A stretch of DNA of 64,000 bases from Sepiola atlantica (GCA_963556195.1 CAUVYP010001208.1:620001-684000), one strand, 5' to 3'; counted from the first letter of the stretch, positions 11,045 to 25,178 are shown. The notes: generated by a model not told the origin, from the sequence alone. A program made the numbers and translations.

Positions 11045-12531
11045 TTAGCGCGTTTTAAAGTTGATATCGCTTTTGTTTATAACTTCCACATTTATTCGAA
11101 TTGTGCAACGAAACTTTGCACAGATTAGCGGAGTCACATTTCGTACTGAGGTACCAAGTTTCAGAAGTGCAGCTCTTGTACTGCCGGAGATATGTCGATA
11201 CAAACTGAATACGCAAATCATCAACAAAATTTAGCGCGTTTTAAAGTTGATATCGCTTTTGTTTATAACTTCCACATTTATTCGAATTGTGCAACGAAAC
11301 TTTGCAGACAGTCGCGGATAGGCCTTTTCTACTGAAGTACCAAGTTTCAGAAGTGCAGCTCTTGTACTGCCGGAGATATGTCGATACAAACTGAATACGC
11401 AAAACATCAACAAAATTTAGCGCGTTTTAAAGTTGATATCGCTTTTGTTTATAACTTCCACATTTATTCGAATTGTGCAACGAAACTTTGCACAGATTAG
11501 CGGAGTCACATTTTCTACTGAAGTACCAAGTTTCAGAAGTGCAGCTCTTGTACTGCCGGAGATATGTCGATACAAACTGAATACGCAAAACATCAACAAA
11601 ATTTAGCGCGTTTTAAAGTTGATATCGCTTTTGTTTATAACTTCCACATTTATTCGAATTGTGCAACGAAACTTTGCAGACAGTCGCGGAGACACATGTT
11701 CTACTGAAGTACCAAGTTTCAGAAGTGCAGCTCTTGTACTGCGGGAGATATGTCGATACAAACTGAATACGCAAAACATCAACAAAATTTAGCGCGTTTG
11801 AAAGTTGATATCGCTTTTGTTTATAACTTCCACATTTATTCGAATTGTGCAACGAAACTTTGCACAGATTAGCGGAGTCACATTTTCTACTGAAGTACCA
11901 AGTTTCAGAAGTGCAGCTCTTGTACTGCCGGAGATATATCGATACAAACTGAATACGCAAAACATCAACAAAATTTAGCGCGTTTTAAAGTTGATATCGC
12001 TTTTGTTTATAACTTCCACATTTATTCGAATTGTGCAACGAAACTTTGCAGACAGTCGCGGATAGGCCTTTTCTACTGAAGTACCAAGTTTCAGAAGTGC
12101 AGCTCTTGTACTGCCGGAGATATGTCGATACAAACTGAATACGCAAAACATCAACAAATTTAGCGCGTTTTAAAGTTGATATCGCTTTTGTTTATAACTT
12201 CCACATTTATTCGAATTGTGCAACGAAACTTTGCAGACAGTCGCGGAGACACATGTTCTACTGAAGTAGTAAGTTTCAGAAGTGCAGCTCTTGTACTGCC
12301 GGAGATATGTCGATACAAACTGAATACGCAAAACATCAACAAAATTTAGCGCGTTTTAAAGTTGATATCGCTTTTGTTTATAACTTCCACATTTATTCGA
12401 ATTGTGCAACGAAACTTTGCACAGATTAGCGGAGTCACATGTTCTACTGAAGTACCAAGTTTCAGAAGTGCAGCTCTTGTACTGCCGGAGATATGTCGAT
12501 ACAAACTGAATACGCAAAACATCAACAAAAT
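10487..12531 (+). repeat. 11-monomer duplication, copy 1 (2,045 bp)
   Basis: Order: B1-A1-B2-A1-B2-A1-B1-A1-B2-B1-A2. It recurs at 12904-14948, an offset of 2,417 bases. Shared private marks are CATTTCGTACTGAGGTACC, AAATCATC, CTGCGGGAG, GAGATATATCG, AGTAGTAAG and a one-base deletion in an A-run (CATCAACAAATTTAG). The shared deletion makes independent origin of the two copies very unlikely. Confidence 0.92.
11975..12159 (+). repeat. 185-bp monomer, deletion shared with 14392-14576
   Basis: A B2 monomer ending CATCAACAAAT, one A short. The same deletion is in the B2 at 14392-14576, inside the second copy of the 2,045-bp duplication. Confidence 0.92.
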
Positions 12532-12903
12532 TTAGCGCGTTTTAAAGTTGATATCGCTTTTGTTTATAACTTCCACATTTATTCGAATTGTGCAACGAAA
12601 CTTTGCAGACAGTCGCGGATCGGCCTTTTCTACTGAAGTACCAAGTTTCAGAAGTGCAGCTCTTGTACTGCCGGAGATATGTCGATACAAACTGAATACG
12701 CAAAACATCAACAAAATTTAGCGCGTTTTAAAGTTGATATCGCTTTTGTTTATAACTTCCACATTTATTCGAATTGTGCAACGAAACTTTGCACAGATTA
12801 GCGGAGTCACATTTTCTACTGAAGTACCAAGTTTCAGAAGTGCAGCTCTTGTACTGCCGGAGATATGTCGATACAAACTGAATACGCAAAACATCAACAA
12901 AAT

Positions 12904-14948
12904 TTAGCGCGTTTGAAAGTTGATATCGCTTTTGTTTATAACTTCCACATTTATTCGAATTGTGCAACGAAACTTTGCAGACAGTCGCGGAGACACATGT
13001 TCGACTGAAGTACCAAGTTTCAGAAGTGCAGCTCTTGTACTGCCGGAGATATGTCGATACAAACTGAATACGCAAAACATCAACAAAATTTAGCGCGTTT
13101 TAAAGTTGATATCGCTTTTGTTTATAACTTCCACATTTATTCGAATTGTGCAACGAAACTTTGCACAGATTAGCGGAGTCACATTTTCTACTGAAGTACC
13201 AAGTTTCAGAAGTGCAGCTCTTGTACTGCCGGAGATATGTCGATACAAACTGAATACGCAAAACATCAACAAAATTTAGCGCGTTTTAAAGTTGATATCG
13301 CTTTTGTTTATAACTTCCACATTTATTCGAATTGTGCAACGAAACTTTGCAGACAGTCGCGGATAGGCCTTTTCTACTGAAGTACCAAGTTTCAGAAGTG
13401 CAGCTCTTGTACTGCCGGAGATATGTCGATACAAACTGAATACGCAAAACATCAACAAAATTTAGCGCGTTTTAAAGTTGATATCGCTTTTGTTTATAAC
13501 TTCCACATTTATTCGAATTGTGCAACGAAACTTTGCACAGATTAGCGGAGTCACATTTCGTACTGAGGTACCAAGTTTCAGAAGTGCAGCTCTTGTACTG
13601 CCGGAGATATGTCGATACAAACTGAATACGCAAATCATCAACAAAATTTAGCGCGTTTTAAAGTTGATATCGCTTTTGTTTATAACTTCCACATTTATTC
13701 GAATTGTGCAACGAAACTTTGCAGACAGTCGCGGATAGGCCTTTTCTACTGAAGTACCAAGTTTCAGAAGTGCAGCTCTTGTACTGCCGGAGATATGTCG
13801 ATACAAACTGAATACGCAAAACATCAACAAAATTTAGCGCGTTTTAAAGTTGATATCGCTTTTGTTTATAACTTCCACATTTATTCGAATTGTGCAACGA
13901 AACTTTGCACAGATTAGCGGAGTCACATTTTCTACTGAAGTACCAAGTTTCAGAAGTGCAGCTCTTGTACTGCCGGAGATATGTCGATACAAACTGAATA
14001 CGCAAAACATCAACAAAATTTAGCGCGTTTTAAAGTTGATATCGCTTTTGTTTATAACTTCCACATTTATTCGAATTGTGCAACGAAACTTTGCAGACAG
14101 TCGCGGAGACACATGTTCTACTGAAGTACCAAGTTTCAGAAGTGCAGCTCTTGTACTGCGGGAGATATGTCGATACAAACTGAATACGCAAAACATCAAC
14201 AAAATTTAGCGCGTTTGAAAGTTGATATCGCTTTTGTTTATAACTTCCACATTTATTCGAATTGTGCAACGAAACTTTGCACAGATTAGCGGAGTCACAT
14301 TTTCTACTGAAGTACCAAGTTTCAGAAGTGCAGCTCTTGTACTGCCGGAGATATATCGATACAAACTGAATACGCAAAACATCAACAAAATTTAGCGCGT
14401 TTTAAAGTTGATATCGCTTTTGTTTATAACTTCCACATTTATTCGAATTGTGCAACGAAACTTTGCAGACAGTCGCGGATAGGCCTTTTCTACTGAAGTA
14501 CCAAGTTTCAGAAGTGCAGCTCTTGTACTGCCGGAGATATGTCGATACAAACTGAATACGCAAAACATCAACAAATTTAGCGCGTTTTAAAGTTGATATC
14601 GCTTTTGTTTATAACTTCCACATTTATTCGAATTGTGCAACGAAACTTTGCAGACAGTCGCGGAGACACATGTTCTACTGAAGTAGTAAGTTTCAGAAGT
14701 GCAGCTCTTGTACTGCCGGAGATATGTCGATACAAACTGAATACGCAAAACATCAACAAAATTTAGCGCGTTTTAAAGTTGATATCGCTTTTGTTTATAA
14801 CTTCCACATTTATTCGAATTGTGCAACGAAACTTTGCACAGATTAGCGGAGTCACATGTTCTACTGAAGTACCAAGTTTCAGAAGTGCAGCTCTTGTACT
14901 GCCGGAGATATGTCGATACAAACTGAATACGCAAAACATCAACAAAAT
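12904..14948 (+). repeat. 11-monomer duplication, copy 2 (2,045 bp)
   Basis: It has the same monomer order, private substitutions and one-base deletion as 10487-12531. The difference I saw is GTTCGACTG in its first monomer, matching the monomer at 9929 instead of the one at 10487. Two monomers (12532-12903, B3-A1) separate the copies. Confidence 0.92.
14392..14576 (+). repeat. 185-bp monomer, deletion shared with 11975-12159
   Basis: This is the partner of the monomer at 11975, with the same one-A deletion at the end of the copy. It is inherited through the block duplication. Confidence 0.92.
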
Positions 14949-15506
14949 TTAGCGCGTTTTAAAGTTGATATCGCTTTTGTTTATAACTTCCACATTTATT
15001 CGAATTGTGCAACGAAACTTTGCAGACAGTCGCGGAGACACATGCTCTACTGAAGTACCAAGTTTCAGAAGTGCAGCTCTTGTACTGCCGGAGATATGTC
15101 GATACAAACTGAATACGAAAAACATCAACAAAATTTAGCGCGTTTGAAAGTTGATATCGCTTTTGTTTATAACTTCCACATTTATTCGAATTGTGCAACG
15201 AAACTTTGCAGACAGTCGCGGAGACACATGTTCTACTGAAGTACCAAGTCTAAGAAGTGCAGCTCTTGTACTGCCGGAGATATGTCGATACAAACTGAAT
15301 ACGCAAAACATCGACAAAATTTAGCGCGTTTTAAAGTTGATATCGCTTTTGTTTATAACTTCCACATTTATTCGAATTGTGCAACGAAACTTTGCACAGA
15401 TTAGCGGAGTCACATGTTCTACTGAATTACTAAGTTTCAGAAGTGCAGCTCTTGTACTGCCGGAGATATATCGATACAAACTGAATACGCAAAAAATCGA
15501 CAAAAT
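14949..15506 (+). repeat. Three-monomer haplotype shared with 1189-1746
   Basis: This carries the CATGCTCT, GAAAAAC and AAAAAATCGAC marks in the same monomer order as at 1189. It differs by AAGTCTAAGAAG in the second monomer, and by TGAATTACTAAG and ATATATCG in the third. Confidence 0.8.
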
Positions 15507-15878
15507 TTAGCGCGTTTTAAAGTTGATATCGCTTTTCTTTATAACTTCCACATTTATTCGAATTGTGCAACGAAACTTTGCACAGATTAGCGGAGTCACA
15601 TTTTCTACTGAAGTACCAAGTTTCAGAAGTGCAGCTCTTGTACTGCCGGAGATATGTCGATACAAACTGAATACGCAAAACATCAACAAAATTTAGCGCG
15701 TTTTAAAGTGTATATCGCTTTTGTTTATAACTTCCACATTTATTCGAATTGTGCAACGAAACTTTGCAGACAGTCGCGGATCGGCCTTTTCTACTGAAGT
15801 ACCAAGTTTCAGAAGTGCAGCTCTTGTACTGCCGGAGATATGTCGATACAAACTGAATACGCAAAACATCAACACAAT

Positions 15879-18110
15879 TTAGCGCGTTTTAAAGTTGATA
15901 TCGCTTTTGTTTATAACTTCCACATTTATTCGAATTGTGCAACGAAACTTTGCACAGATTAGCGGAGTCACATGTTCTACTGAAGTACCAAGTTTCAGAA
16001 GTGCAGCTCTTGTACTGCCGGAGATATGTCGATACAAACTGAATACGCAAAACATCAACAAAATTTAGCGCGTTTGAAAGTTGATACCGCTTTTGTTTAT
16101 AACTTCCACATTTATTCGAATTGTGCAACGAAACTTTGCAGACAGTCGCGGAGACATTTGTTCTACTGAAGTACCAAGTTTCAGAAGTGCAGCTCTTGTA
16201 CTGCCGGAGATATGTCGATACAAACTGAATACGCAAAACATCAACAAAATTTAGCGCGTTTTAAAGTTGATATCGCTTTTGTTTATAACTTCCACATTTA
16301 TTCGAATTGTGCAACGAAACTTTGCCCAGATTAGCGGAGTCACATGTTCTACTGAAGTACCAAGTTTCAGAAGTGCAGCTCTTGTACTGCCGGAGATATG
16401 TCGATACAAACTGAATACGCAAAACATCGACAAAATTTAGCGCGTTTCAAAGTTGATATCGCTTTTGTTTATAACTTCCACATTTATTCGAATTGTGCAA
16501 CGAAACTTTGCACAGATTAGCGGAGTCACATTTTCTACTGAAGTACCAAGTTTCAGAAGTGCAGCTCTTGTACTGCCGGAGATATGTCGATACAAACTGA
16601 ATACGCAAAACATCAACAAAATGTAGCGCGTTTTAAAGTTGATATCGCTTTTGTTTATAACTTCCACATTTATTCGAATTGTGCAACGAAACTTTGCAGA
16701 CAGTCGCGGATAGGCCTTTTCTACTGAAGTACCAAGTTTCAGAAGTGCAGCTCTTGTACTGCCGGAGATATGTCGATACAAACTGAATACGCAAAACATC
16801 AACAAAATTTAGCGCGTTTTAAAGTTGATATCGCTTTTGTTTATAACTTCCACATTTATTCGAATTGTGCAACGAAACTTTGCACAGATTAGCGGAGTCA
16901 CATGTTCTACTGAAGTACCAAGTTTCAGAAGTGCAGCTCTTGTACTGCCGGAGATATGTCGATACAAACTGAATACGCAAATCATCAACAAAATTTAGCG
17001 CGTTTTAAAGTTGATATCGCTTTTGTTTATAACTTCCACATTTATTCGAATTGTGCAACGAAACTTTGCAGACAGTCGCGGAGACACATGTTCTACTGAA
17101 GTACCAAGTTTCAGAAGTGCAGCTCTTGTACTGCCGGAGATATGTCGATACAAACTGAATACGCAAAACATCAACAAAATTTAGCGCGTTTTAAAGTTGA
17201 TATCGCTTTTGTTTATAACTTCCACATTTATTCGAATTGTGCAACGAAACTTTGCACAGATTAGCCGAGTCACATTTTCTACTGAAGTACCAAGTTTCAG
17301 AAGTGCAGCTCTTGTACTGCCGGAGATATGTCGATACAAACTGAATACGCAAAACATCAACAAAATGTAGCGCGTTTTAAAGTTGATATCGCTTTTGTTT
17401 ATAACTTCCACATTTATTCGAATTGTGCAACGACACTTTGCAGACAGTCGCGGATAGGCCTTTTCTACTGAAGTGCCAAGTTTCAGAAGTGCAGCTCTTG
17501 TACTGCCGGAGATATGTCGATACGAACTGAATACGCAAAACATCAACAAAATTTAGCGCGTTTTAAAGTTGATATCGCTTTTGTTTATAACTTCCACATT
17601 TATTCGAATTGTGCAACGAAACTTTGCACAGATTAGCGGAGTCACATTTTCTACTGAAGTACCAAGTTTCAGAAGTGCAGCTCTTTTACTGCCGGAGATA
17701 TGTCGATACAAACTGAATACGCAAAACATCAACAAAATTTAGCGCGTTTTAAAGTTGATATCGCTTTTGTTTATAACTTCCACATTTATTCGAATTGTGC
17801 AACGAAACTTTGCAGACAGTCGCGGAGACACATGTTCTACTGAAGTACCAAGTTTCAGAAGTGCAGCTCTTGTACTGCCGGAGATATGTCGATACAAACT
17901 GAATACGCAAAACATCAACAAAATTTAGCGCGTTTTAAAGTTGATATCGCTTTTGTTTATAACTTCCACATTTATTCGAATTGTGCAACGAAACTTTGCA
18001 GACAGTCGCGGATCGGCCTTTTCTACTGAAGTACCAAGTTTCAGAAGTGCAGCTCTTGTACTGCCGGAGATATGTCGATACAAACTGAATACGCAAAACA
18101 TCAACACAAT
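15879..18110 (+). repeat. Middle-domain higher-order unit 1 (12 monomers)
   Basis: Order: A2-B4-A2c-A1c-B2g-A2i-B1-A1-B2g-A1-B1-B3. This is the first unit with the header A2-B4-A2c-A1c. A2c is recognised by TTTGCCCAG and A1c by CGTTTCAAAG. It closes with a B3 ending CATCAACACAAT. Class calls come from reading the variable block in each copy. Confidence 0.85.
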
Positions 18111-20714
18111 TTAGCGCGTTTTAAAGTTGATATCGCTTTTGTTTATAACTTCCACATTTATTCGAATTGTGCAACGAAACTTTGCACAGATTAGCGGAGT
18201 CACATGTTCTACTGAAGTACCAAGTTTCAGAAGTGCAGCTCTTGTACTGCCGGAGATATGTCGATACAAACTGAATACGCAAAACATCAACAAAATTTAG
18301 CGCGTTTGAAAGTTGATACCGCTTTTGTTTATAACTTCCACATTTATTCGAATTGTGCAACGAAACTTTGCAGACAGTCGCGGAGATATTTGTTCTACTC
18401 AAGTACCAAGTTTCAGAAGTGCAGCTCTTGTACTGCCGGAGATATGTCGATACAAACTGAATACGCAAAACATCAACAAAATTTAGCGCGTTTTAAAGTT
18501 GATATCGCTTTTGTTTATAACTTCCACATTTATTCGAATTGTGCAACGAAACTTTGCCCAGATTAGCGGAGTCACATGTTCTACTGAAGTACCAAGTTTC
18601 AGAAGTGCAGCTCTTGTACTGCCGGAGATATGTCGATACAAACTGAATACGCAAAACATCGACAAAATTTAGCGCGTTTCAAAGTTGATATCGCTTTTGT
18701 TTATAACTTCCACATTTATTCGAATTGTGCAACGAAACTTTGCACAGATTAGCGGAGTCACATTTTCTACTGAAGTACCAAGTTTCAGAAGTGCAGCTCT
18801 TGTACTGCCGGAGATATGTCGATACAAACTGAATACGCAAAACATCAACAAAATGTAGCGCGTTTTAAAGTTGATATCGCTTTTGTTTATAACTTCCACA
18901 TTTATTCGAATTGTGCAACGAAACTTTGCAGACAGTCGCGGATAGGCCTTTTCTACTGAAGTACCAAGTTTCAGAAGTGCAGCTCTTGTACTGCCGGAGA
19001 TATGTCGATACAAACTGAATACGCAAAACATCAACAAAATTTAGCGCGTTTTAAAGTTGATATCGCTTTTGTTTATAACTTCCACATTTATTCGAATTGT
19101 GCAACGAAACTTTGCACAGATTAGCTGAGTTACATGTTCTACTGAAGTACCAAGTTTCAGAAGTGCAGCTCTTGTACTGCCGGAGATATGTCGATACAAA
19201 CTGAATACGCAAAACATCAACAAAATGTAGCGCGTTTTAAAGTTGATATCGCTTTTGTTTATAACTTCCACATTTATTCGAATTGTGCAACGAAACTTTG
19301 CAGACAGTCGCGGATAGGCCTTTTCTACTGAAGTACCAAGTTTCAGAAGTGCAGCTCTTGTACTGCCGGAGATATGTCGATACAAACTGAATACGCAAAA
19401 CATCAACAAAATTTAGCGCGTTTTAAAGTTGATATCGCTTTTGTTTATAACTTCCACATTTATTCGAATTGTGCAACGAAACTTTGCACAGATTAGCGGA
19501 GTCACATGTTCTACTGAAGTACCAAGTTTCAGAAGTGCAGCTCTTGTACTGCCGGAGATATGTCGATACAAACTGAATACGTAAATCATCAACAAAATTT
19601 AGCGCGTTTTAAAGTTGATATCGCTTTTGTTTATAACTTCCACATTTATTCGAATTGTGCAACGAAACTTTGCAGACAGTCGCGGTGACACATGTTCTAC
19701 TGAAGTACCAAGTTTCAGAAGTGCAGCTCTTGTACTGCCGGAGATATGTCGATACAAACTGAATACGCAAAACATCAACAAAATTTAGCGCGTTTTAAAG
19801 TTGATATCGCTTTTGTTTATAACTTCCACATTTATTCGAATTGTGCAACGACACTTTGCACAGATTAGCGGAGTCACATGTTCTACTGAAGTACCAAGTT
19901 TCAGAAGTGCAGCTCTTGTACTGCCGGAGATATGTCGATACAAACTGAATACGCAAAACATCAACAAAATGTAGCGCGTTTTAAAGTTGATATCGCTTTT
20001 GTTTATAACTTCCACATTTATTCGAATTGTGCAACGACACTTTGCAGACAGTCGCGGATAGGCCTTTTCTACTGAAGTGCCAAGTTTCAGAAGTGCAGCT
20101 CTTGTACTGCCGGAGATATGTCGATACAAACTGAATACGCAAAACATCAACAAAATTTAGCGCGTTTTAAAGTTGATATCGCTTTTGTTTATAACTTCCA
20201 CATTTATTCGAATTGTGCAACGAAACTTTGCACAGATTAGCGGAGTCACATGTTCTACTGAAGTACCAAGTTTCAGAAGTGCAGCTCTTTTACTGCCGGA
20301 GATATGTCGATACAAACTGAATACGCAAAACATCAACAAAATTTAGCGCGTTTTAAAGTTGATATCGCTTTTGTTTATAACTTCCACATTTATTCGAATT
20401 GTGCAACGAAACTTTGCAGACAGTCGCGGAGACACATGTTCTACTGAAGTACCAAGTTTCAGAAGTGCAGCTCTTGTACTGCCGGAGATATGTCGATACA
20501 AACTGAATACGCAAAACATCAACAAAATTTAGCGCGTTTTAAAGTTGATATCGCTTTTGTTTATAACTTCCACATTTATTCGAATTGTGCAACGAAACTT
20601 TGCAGACAGTCGCGGATCGGCCTTTTCTACTGAAGTACCAAGTTTCAGAAGTGCAGCTCTTGTACTGCCGGAGATATGTCGATACAAACTGAATACGCAA
20701 AACATCAACACAAT
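18111..20714 (+). repeat. Middle-domain higher-order unit 2 (14 monomers)
   Basis: Order: A2-B4-A2c-A1c-B2g-A2-B2g-A2i-B1-A2x-B2g-A2-B1-B3. It adds an extra B2g-A2 pair relative to unit 1. The B4 copy has GAGATATTTGTTCTACTCAAG, and the B1 at 19599 has GCGGTGAC. ACTCAAG and GCGGTGAC recur together in unit 4, 3,534 bases downstream. Confidence 0.85.
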
Positions 20715-21644
20715 TTAGCGCGTTTTAAAGTTGATATCGCTTTTGTTTATAACTTCCACATTTATTCGAATTGTGCAACGAAACTTTGCACAGATTAGCG
20801 GAGTCACATGTTCTACTTAAGTACCAAGTTTCAGAAGTGCAGCTCTTGTACTGCCGGAGATATGTCGATACAAACTGAATACGCAAAACATCAACAAAAT
20901 TTAGCGCGTTTGAAAGTTGATACCGCTTTTGTTTATAACTTCCACATTTATTCGAATTGTGCAACGAAACTTTGCAGACAGTCGCGGAGACATTTGTTCT
21001 ACTGAAGTACCAAGTTTCAGAAGTGCAGCTCTTGTACTGCCGGAGATATGTCGATACAAACTGAATACGCAAAACATCAACAAAATTTAGCGCGTTTTAA
21101 AGTTGATATCGCTTTTGTTTATAACTTCCACATTTATTCGAATTGTGCAACGAAACTTTGCCCAGATTAGTTGAGTCACATGTTCTACTGAAGTACCAAG
21201 TTTCAGAAGTGCAGCTCTTGTACTGCCGGAGATATGTCGATACAAACTGAATACGCAAAACATCGACAAAATTTAGCGCGTTTCAAAGTTGATATCGCTT
21301 TTGTTTATAACTTCCACATTTATTCGAATTGTGCAACGAAACTTTGCACAGATTAGCGGAGTCACATTTTCTACTGAAGTACCAAGTTTCAGAAGTGCAG
21401 CTCTTGTACTGCCGGAGATATGTCGATACAAACTGAATACGCAAAACATCAACAAAATTTAGCGCGTTTTAAAGTTGATATCGCTTTTGTTTATAACTTC
21501 CACATTTATTCGAATTGTGCAACGAAACTTTGCAGACAGTCGCGGATCGGCCTTTTTTACTGAAGTACCAAGTTTCAGAAGTGCAGCTCTTGTACTGCCG
21601 GAGATATGTCGATACAAACTGAATACGCAAAACATCAACACAAT
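20715..21644 (+). repeat. Middle-domain higher-order unit 3 (5 monomers)
   Basis: Order: A2-B4-A2c-A1c-B3. This is the shortest unit: the header joined directly to the closing B3, as expected from loss of about 5 to 9 internal monomers by unequal exchange. Private marks are CTACTTAAG at the start, TTAGTTGAGTC in A2c and TTTTTTACT in B3. Confidence 0.85.
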
Positions 21645-23504
21645 TTAGCGCGTTTTAAAGTTGATATCGCTTTTGTTTATAACTTCCACATTTATTCGAA
21701 TTGTGCAACGAAACTTTGCACAGATTAGCGGAGTCACATGTTCTACTGAAGTACCAAGTTTCAGAAGTGCAGCTCTTGTACTGCCGGAGATATGTCGATA
21801 CAAACTGAATACGCAAAACATCAACAAAATTTAGCGCGTTTGAAAGTTGATATCGCTTTTGTTTATAACTTCCACATTTATTCGAATTGTGCAACGAAAC
21901 TTTGCAGACAGTCGCGGAGACATTTGTTCTACTCAAGTACCAAGTTTCAGAAGTGCAGCTCTTGTACTGCCGGAGATATGTCGATACAAACTGAATACGC
22001 AAAACATCAACAAAATTTAGCGCGTTTTAAAGTTGATATCGCTTTTGTTTATAACTTCCACATTTATTCGAATTGTGCAACGAAACTTTGCCCAGATTAG
22101 CGGAGTCACATGTTCTACTGAAGTACCAAGTTTCAGAAGTGCAGCTCTTGTACTGCCGGAGATATGTCGATACAAACTGAATACGCAAAACATCGACAAA
22201 ATTTAGCGCGTTTCAAAGTTGATATCGCTTTTGTTTATAACTTCCACATTTATTCGAATTGTGCAACGAAACTTTGCACAGATTAGCGGAGTCACATTTT
22301 CTACTGAAGTACCAAGTTTCAGAAGTGCAGCTCTTGTACTGCCGGAGATATGTCGATACAAACTGAATACGCAAAACATCAACAAAATGTAGCGCGTTTT
22401 AAAGTTGATATCGCTTTTGTTTATAACTTCCACATTTATTCGAATTGTGCAACGAAACTTTGCAGACAGTCGCGGATAGGCCTTTTCTACTGAAGTACCA
22501 AGTTTCAGAAGTGCAGCTCTTGTACTGCCGGAGATATGTCGATACAAACTGAATACGCAAAACATCAACAAAATTTAGCGCGTTTTAAAGTTGATATCGC
22601 TTTTGTTTATAACTTCCACATTTATTCGAATTGTGCAACGAAACTTTGCACAGATTAGCGGAGTTACATGTTCTACTGAAGTACCAAGTTTCAGAAGTGC
22701 AGCTCTTGTACTGCCGGAGATATGTCGATACAAACTGAATACGCAAAACATCAACAAAATGTAGCGCGTTTTAAAGTTGATATCGCTTTTGTTTATAACT
22801 TCCACATTTATTCGAATTGTGCAACGAAACTTTGCAGACAGTCGCGGATAGGCCTTTTCTACTGAAGTACCAAGTTTCAGAAGTGCAGCTCTTGTACTGC
22901 CGGAGATATGTCGATACAAACTGAATACGCAAAACATCAACAAAATTTAGCGCGTTTTAAAGTTGATATCGCTTTTGTTTATAACTTCCACATTTATTCG
23001 AATTGTGCAACGAAACTTTGCACAGATTAGCGGAGTCACATGTTCTACTGAAGTACCAAGTTTCAGAAGTGCAGCTCTTGTACTGCCGGAGATATGTCGA
23101 TACAAACTGAATACGCAAATCATCAACAAAATTTAGCGCGTTTTAAAGTTGATATCGCTTTTGTTTATAACTTCCACATTTATTCGAATTGTGCAACGAA
23201 ACTTTGCAGACAGTCGCGGTGACACATGTTCTACTGAAGTACCAAGTTTCAGAAGTGCAGCTCTTGTACTGCCGGAGATATGTCGATACAAACTGAATAC
23301 GCAAAACATCAACAAAATTTAGCGCGTTTTAAAGTTGATATCGCTTTTGTTTATAACTTCCACATTTATTCGAATTGTGCAACGAAACTTTGCAGACAGT
23401 CGCGGATCGGCCTTTTCTACTGAAGTACCAAGTTTCAGAAGTGCAGCTCTTGTACTGCCGGAGATATGTCGATACAAACTGAATACGCAAAACATCAACA
23501 CAAT
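21645..23504 (+). repeat. Middle-domain higher-order unit 4 (10 monomers)
   Basis: Order: A2-B4-A2c-A1c-B2g-A2-B2g-A2i-B1-B3. Its first nine monomers match those of unit 2, including the extra B2g-A2 pair, ACTCAAG and GCGGTGAC. After that B1 it jumps to B3. Confidence 0.85.
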
Positions 23505-25178
23505 TTAGCGCGTTTTAAAGTTGATATCGCTTTTGTTTATAACTTCCACATTTATTCGAATTGTGCAACGAAACTTTGCACAGATTAGCGGAGTCACATG
23601 TTCTACTTAAGTACCAAGTTTCAGAAGTGCAGCTCTTGTACTGCCGGAGATATGTCGATACAAACTGAATACGCAAAACATCAACAAAATTTAGCGCGTT
23701 TGAAAGTTGATACCGCTTTTGTTTATAACTTCCACATTTATTCGAATTGTGCAACGAAACTTTGCAGACAGTCGCGGAGACATTTGTTCTACTGAAGTAC
23801 CAAGTTTCAGAAGTGCAGCTCTTGTACTGCCGGAGATATGTCGATACAAACTGAATACGCAAAACATCAACAAAATTTAGCGCGTTTTAAAGTTGATATC
23901 GCTTTTGTTTATAACTTCCACATTTATTCGAATTGTGCAACGAAACTTTGCCCAGATTAGCGGAGTCACATGTTCTACTGAAGTACCAAGTTTCAGAAGT
24001 GCAGCTCTTGTACTGCCGGAGATATGTCGATACAAACTGAATACGCAAAACATCGACAAAATTTAGCGCGTTTCAAAGTTGATATCGCTTTTGTTTATAA
24101 CTTCCACATTTATTCGAATTGTGCAACGAAACTTTGCACAGATTAGCGGAGTCACATTTTCTACTGAAGTACCAAGTTTCAGAAGTGCAGCTCTTGTACT
24201 GCCGGAGATATGTCGATACAAACTGAATACGCAAAACATCAACAAAATGTAGCGCGTTTTAAAGTTGATATCGCTTTTGTTTATAACTTCCACATTTATT
24301 CGAATTGTGCAACGAAACTTTGCAGACAGTCGCGGATAGGCCTTTTCTACTGAAGTACCAAGTTTCAGAAGTGCAGCTCTTGTACTGCCGGAGATATGTC
24401 GATACAAACTGAATACGCAAAACATCAACAAAATTTAGCGCGTTTTAAAGTTGATATCGCTTTTGTTTATAACTTCCACATTTATTCGAATTGTGCAACG
24501 AAACTTTGCACAGATTAGCGGAGTCACATGTTCTACTGAAGTACCAAGTTTCAGAAGTGCAGCTCTTGTACTGCCGGAGATATGTCGATACAAACTGAAT
24601 ACGCAAATCATCAACAAAATTTAGCGCGTTTGAAAGTTGATATCGCTTTTGTTTATAACTTCCACATTTATTCGAATTGTGCAACGAAACTTTGCAGACA
24701 GTCGCGGAGACACATGTTCTACTGAAGTACCAAGTTTCAGAAGTGCAGCTCCTGTACTGCCGGAGATATGTCGATACAAACTGAATACGCAAAACATCAA
24801 CAAAATTTAGCGCGTTTTAAAGTTGATATCGCTTTTGTTTATAACTTCCACATTTATTCGAATTGTGCAACGACACTTTGCACAGATTAGCGGAGTCACA
24901 TGTTCTACTGAAGTACCAAGTTTCAGAAGTGCAGCTCTTGTACTGCCGGAGATATGTCGATACAAACTGAATACGAAAAACATCAACAAAATTTAGCGCG
25001 TTTTAAAGTTGATATCGCTTTTGTTTATAACTTCCTTATTTATTCGAATTGTGCAACGAAACTTTGCAGACAGTCGCGGATCGGCCTTTTCTACTGAAGT
25101 ACCAAGTTTCAGAAGTGCAGCTCTTGTACTGCCGGAGATATGTCGATACAAACTGAATACGCAAAACATCAACACAAT
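23505..25178 (+). repeat. Middle-domain higher-order unit 5 (9 monomers)
   Basis: Order: A2-B4-A2c-A1c-B2g-A2i-B1-A2x-B3. The first eight monomers match unit 6 at an offset of 1,674 bases, including CTACTTAAG, G at 12 in B1 and AATACGAAAAAC after A2x. The B3 at 24993 has the private CTTCCTTATT. Confidence 0.85.

Larger units (their letters stand above)
72..15878 (+). repeat. Left domain: mixed A/B monomers, no fixed higher-order unit
   Basis: Eighty-five monomers of classes A1, A2, B1, B2, B3 and B4 occur in an irregular order. Neither E monomers nor the GCCCAG mark of A2c occur here. Structure comes from local tandem duplications of 4 to 15 monomers, listed separately. A and B monomers are intermixed in short runs of one to three and do not alternate strictly. 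Confidence 0.85.
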
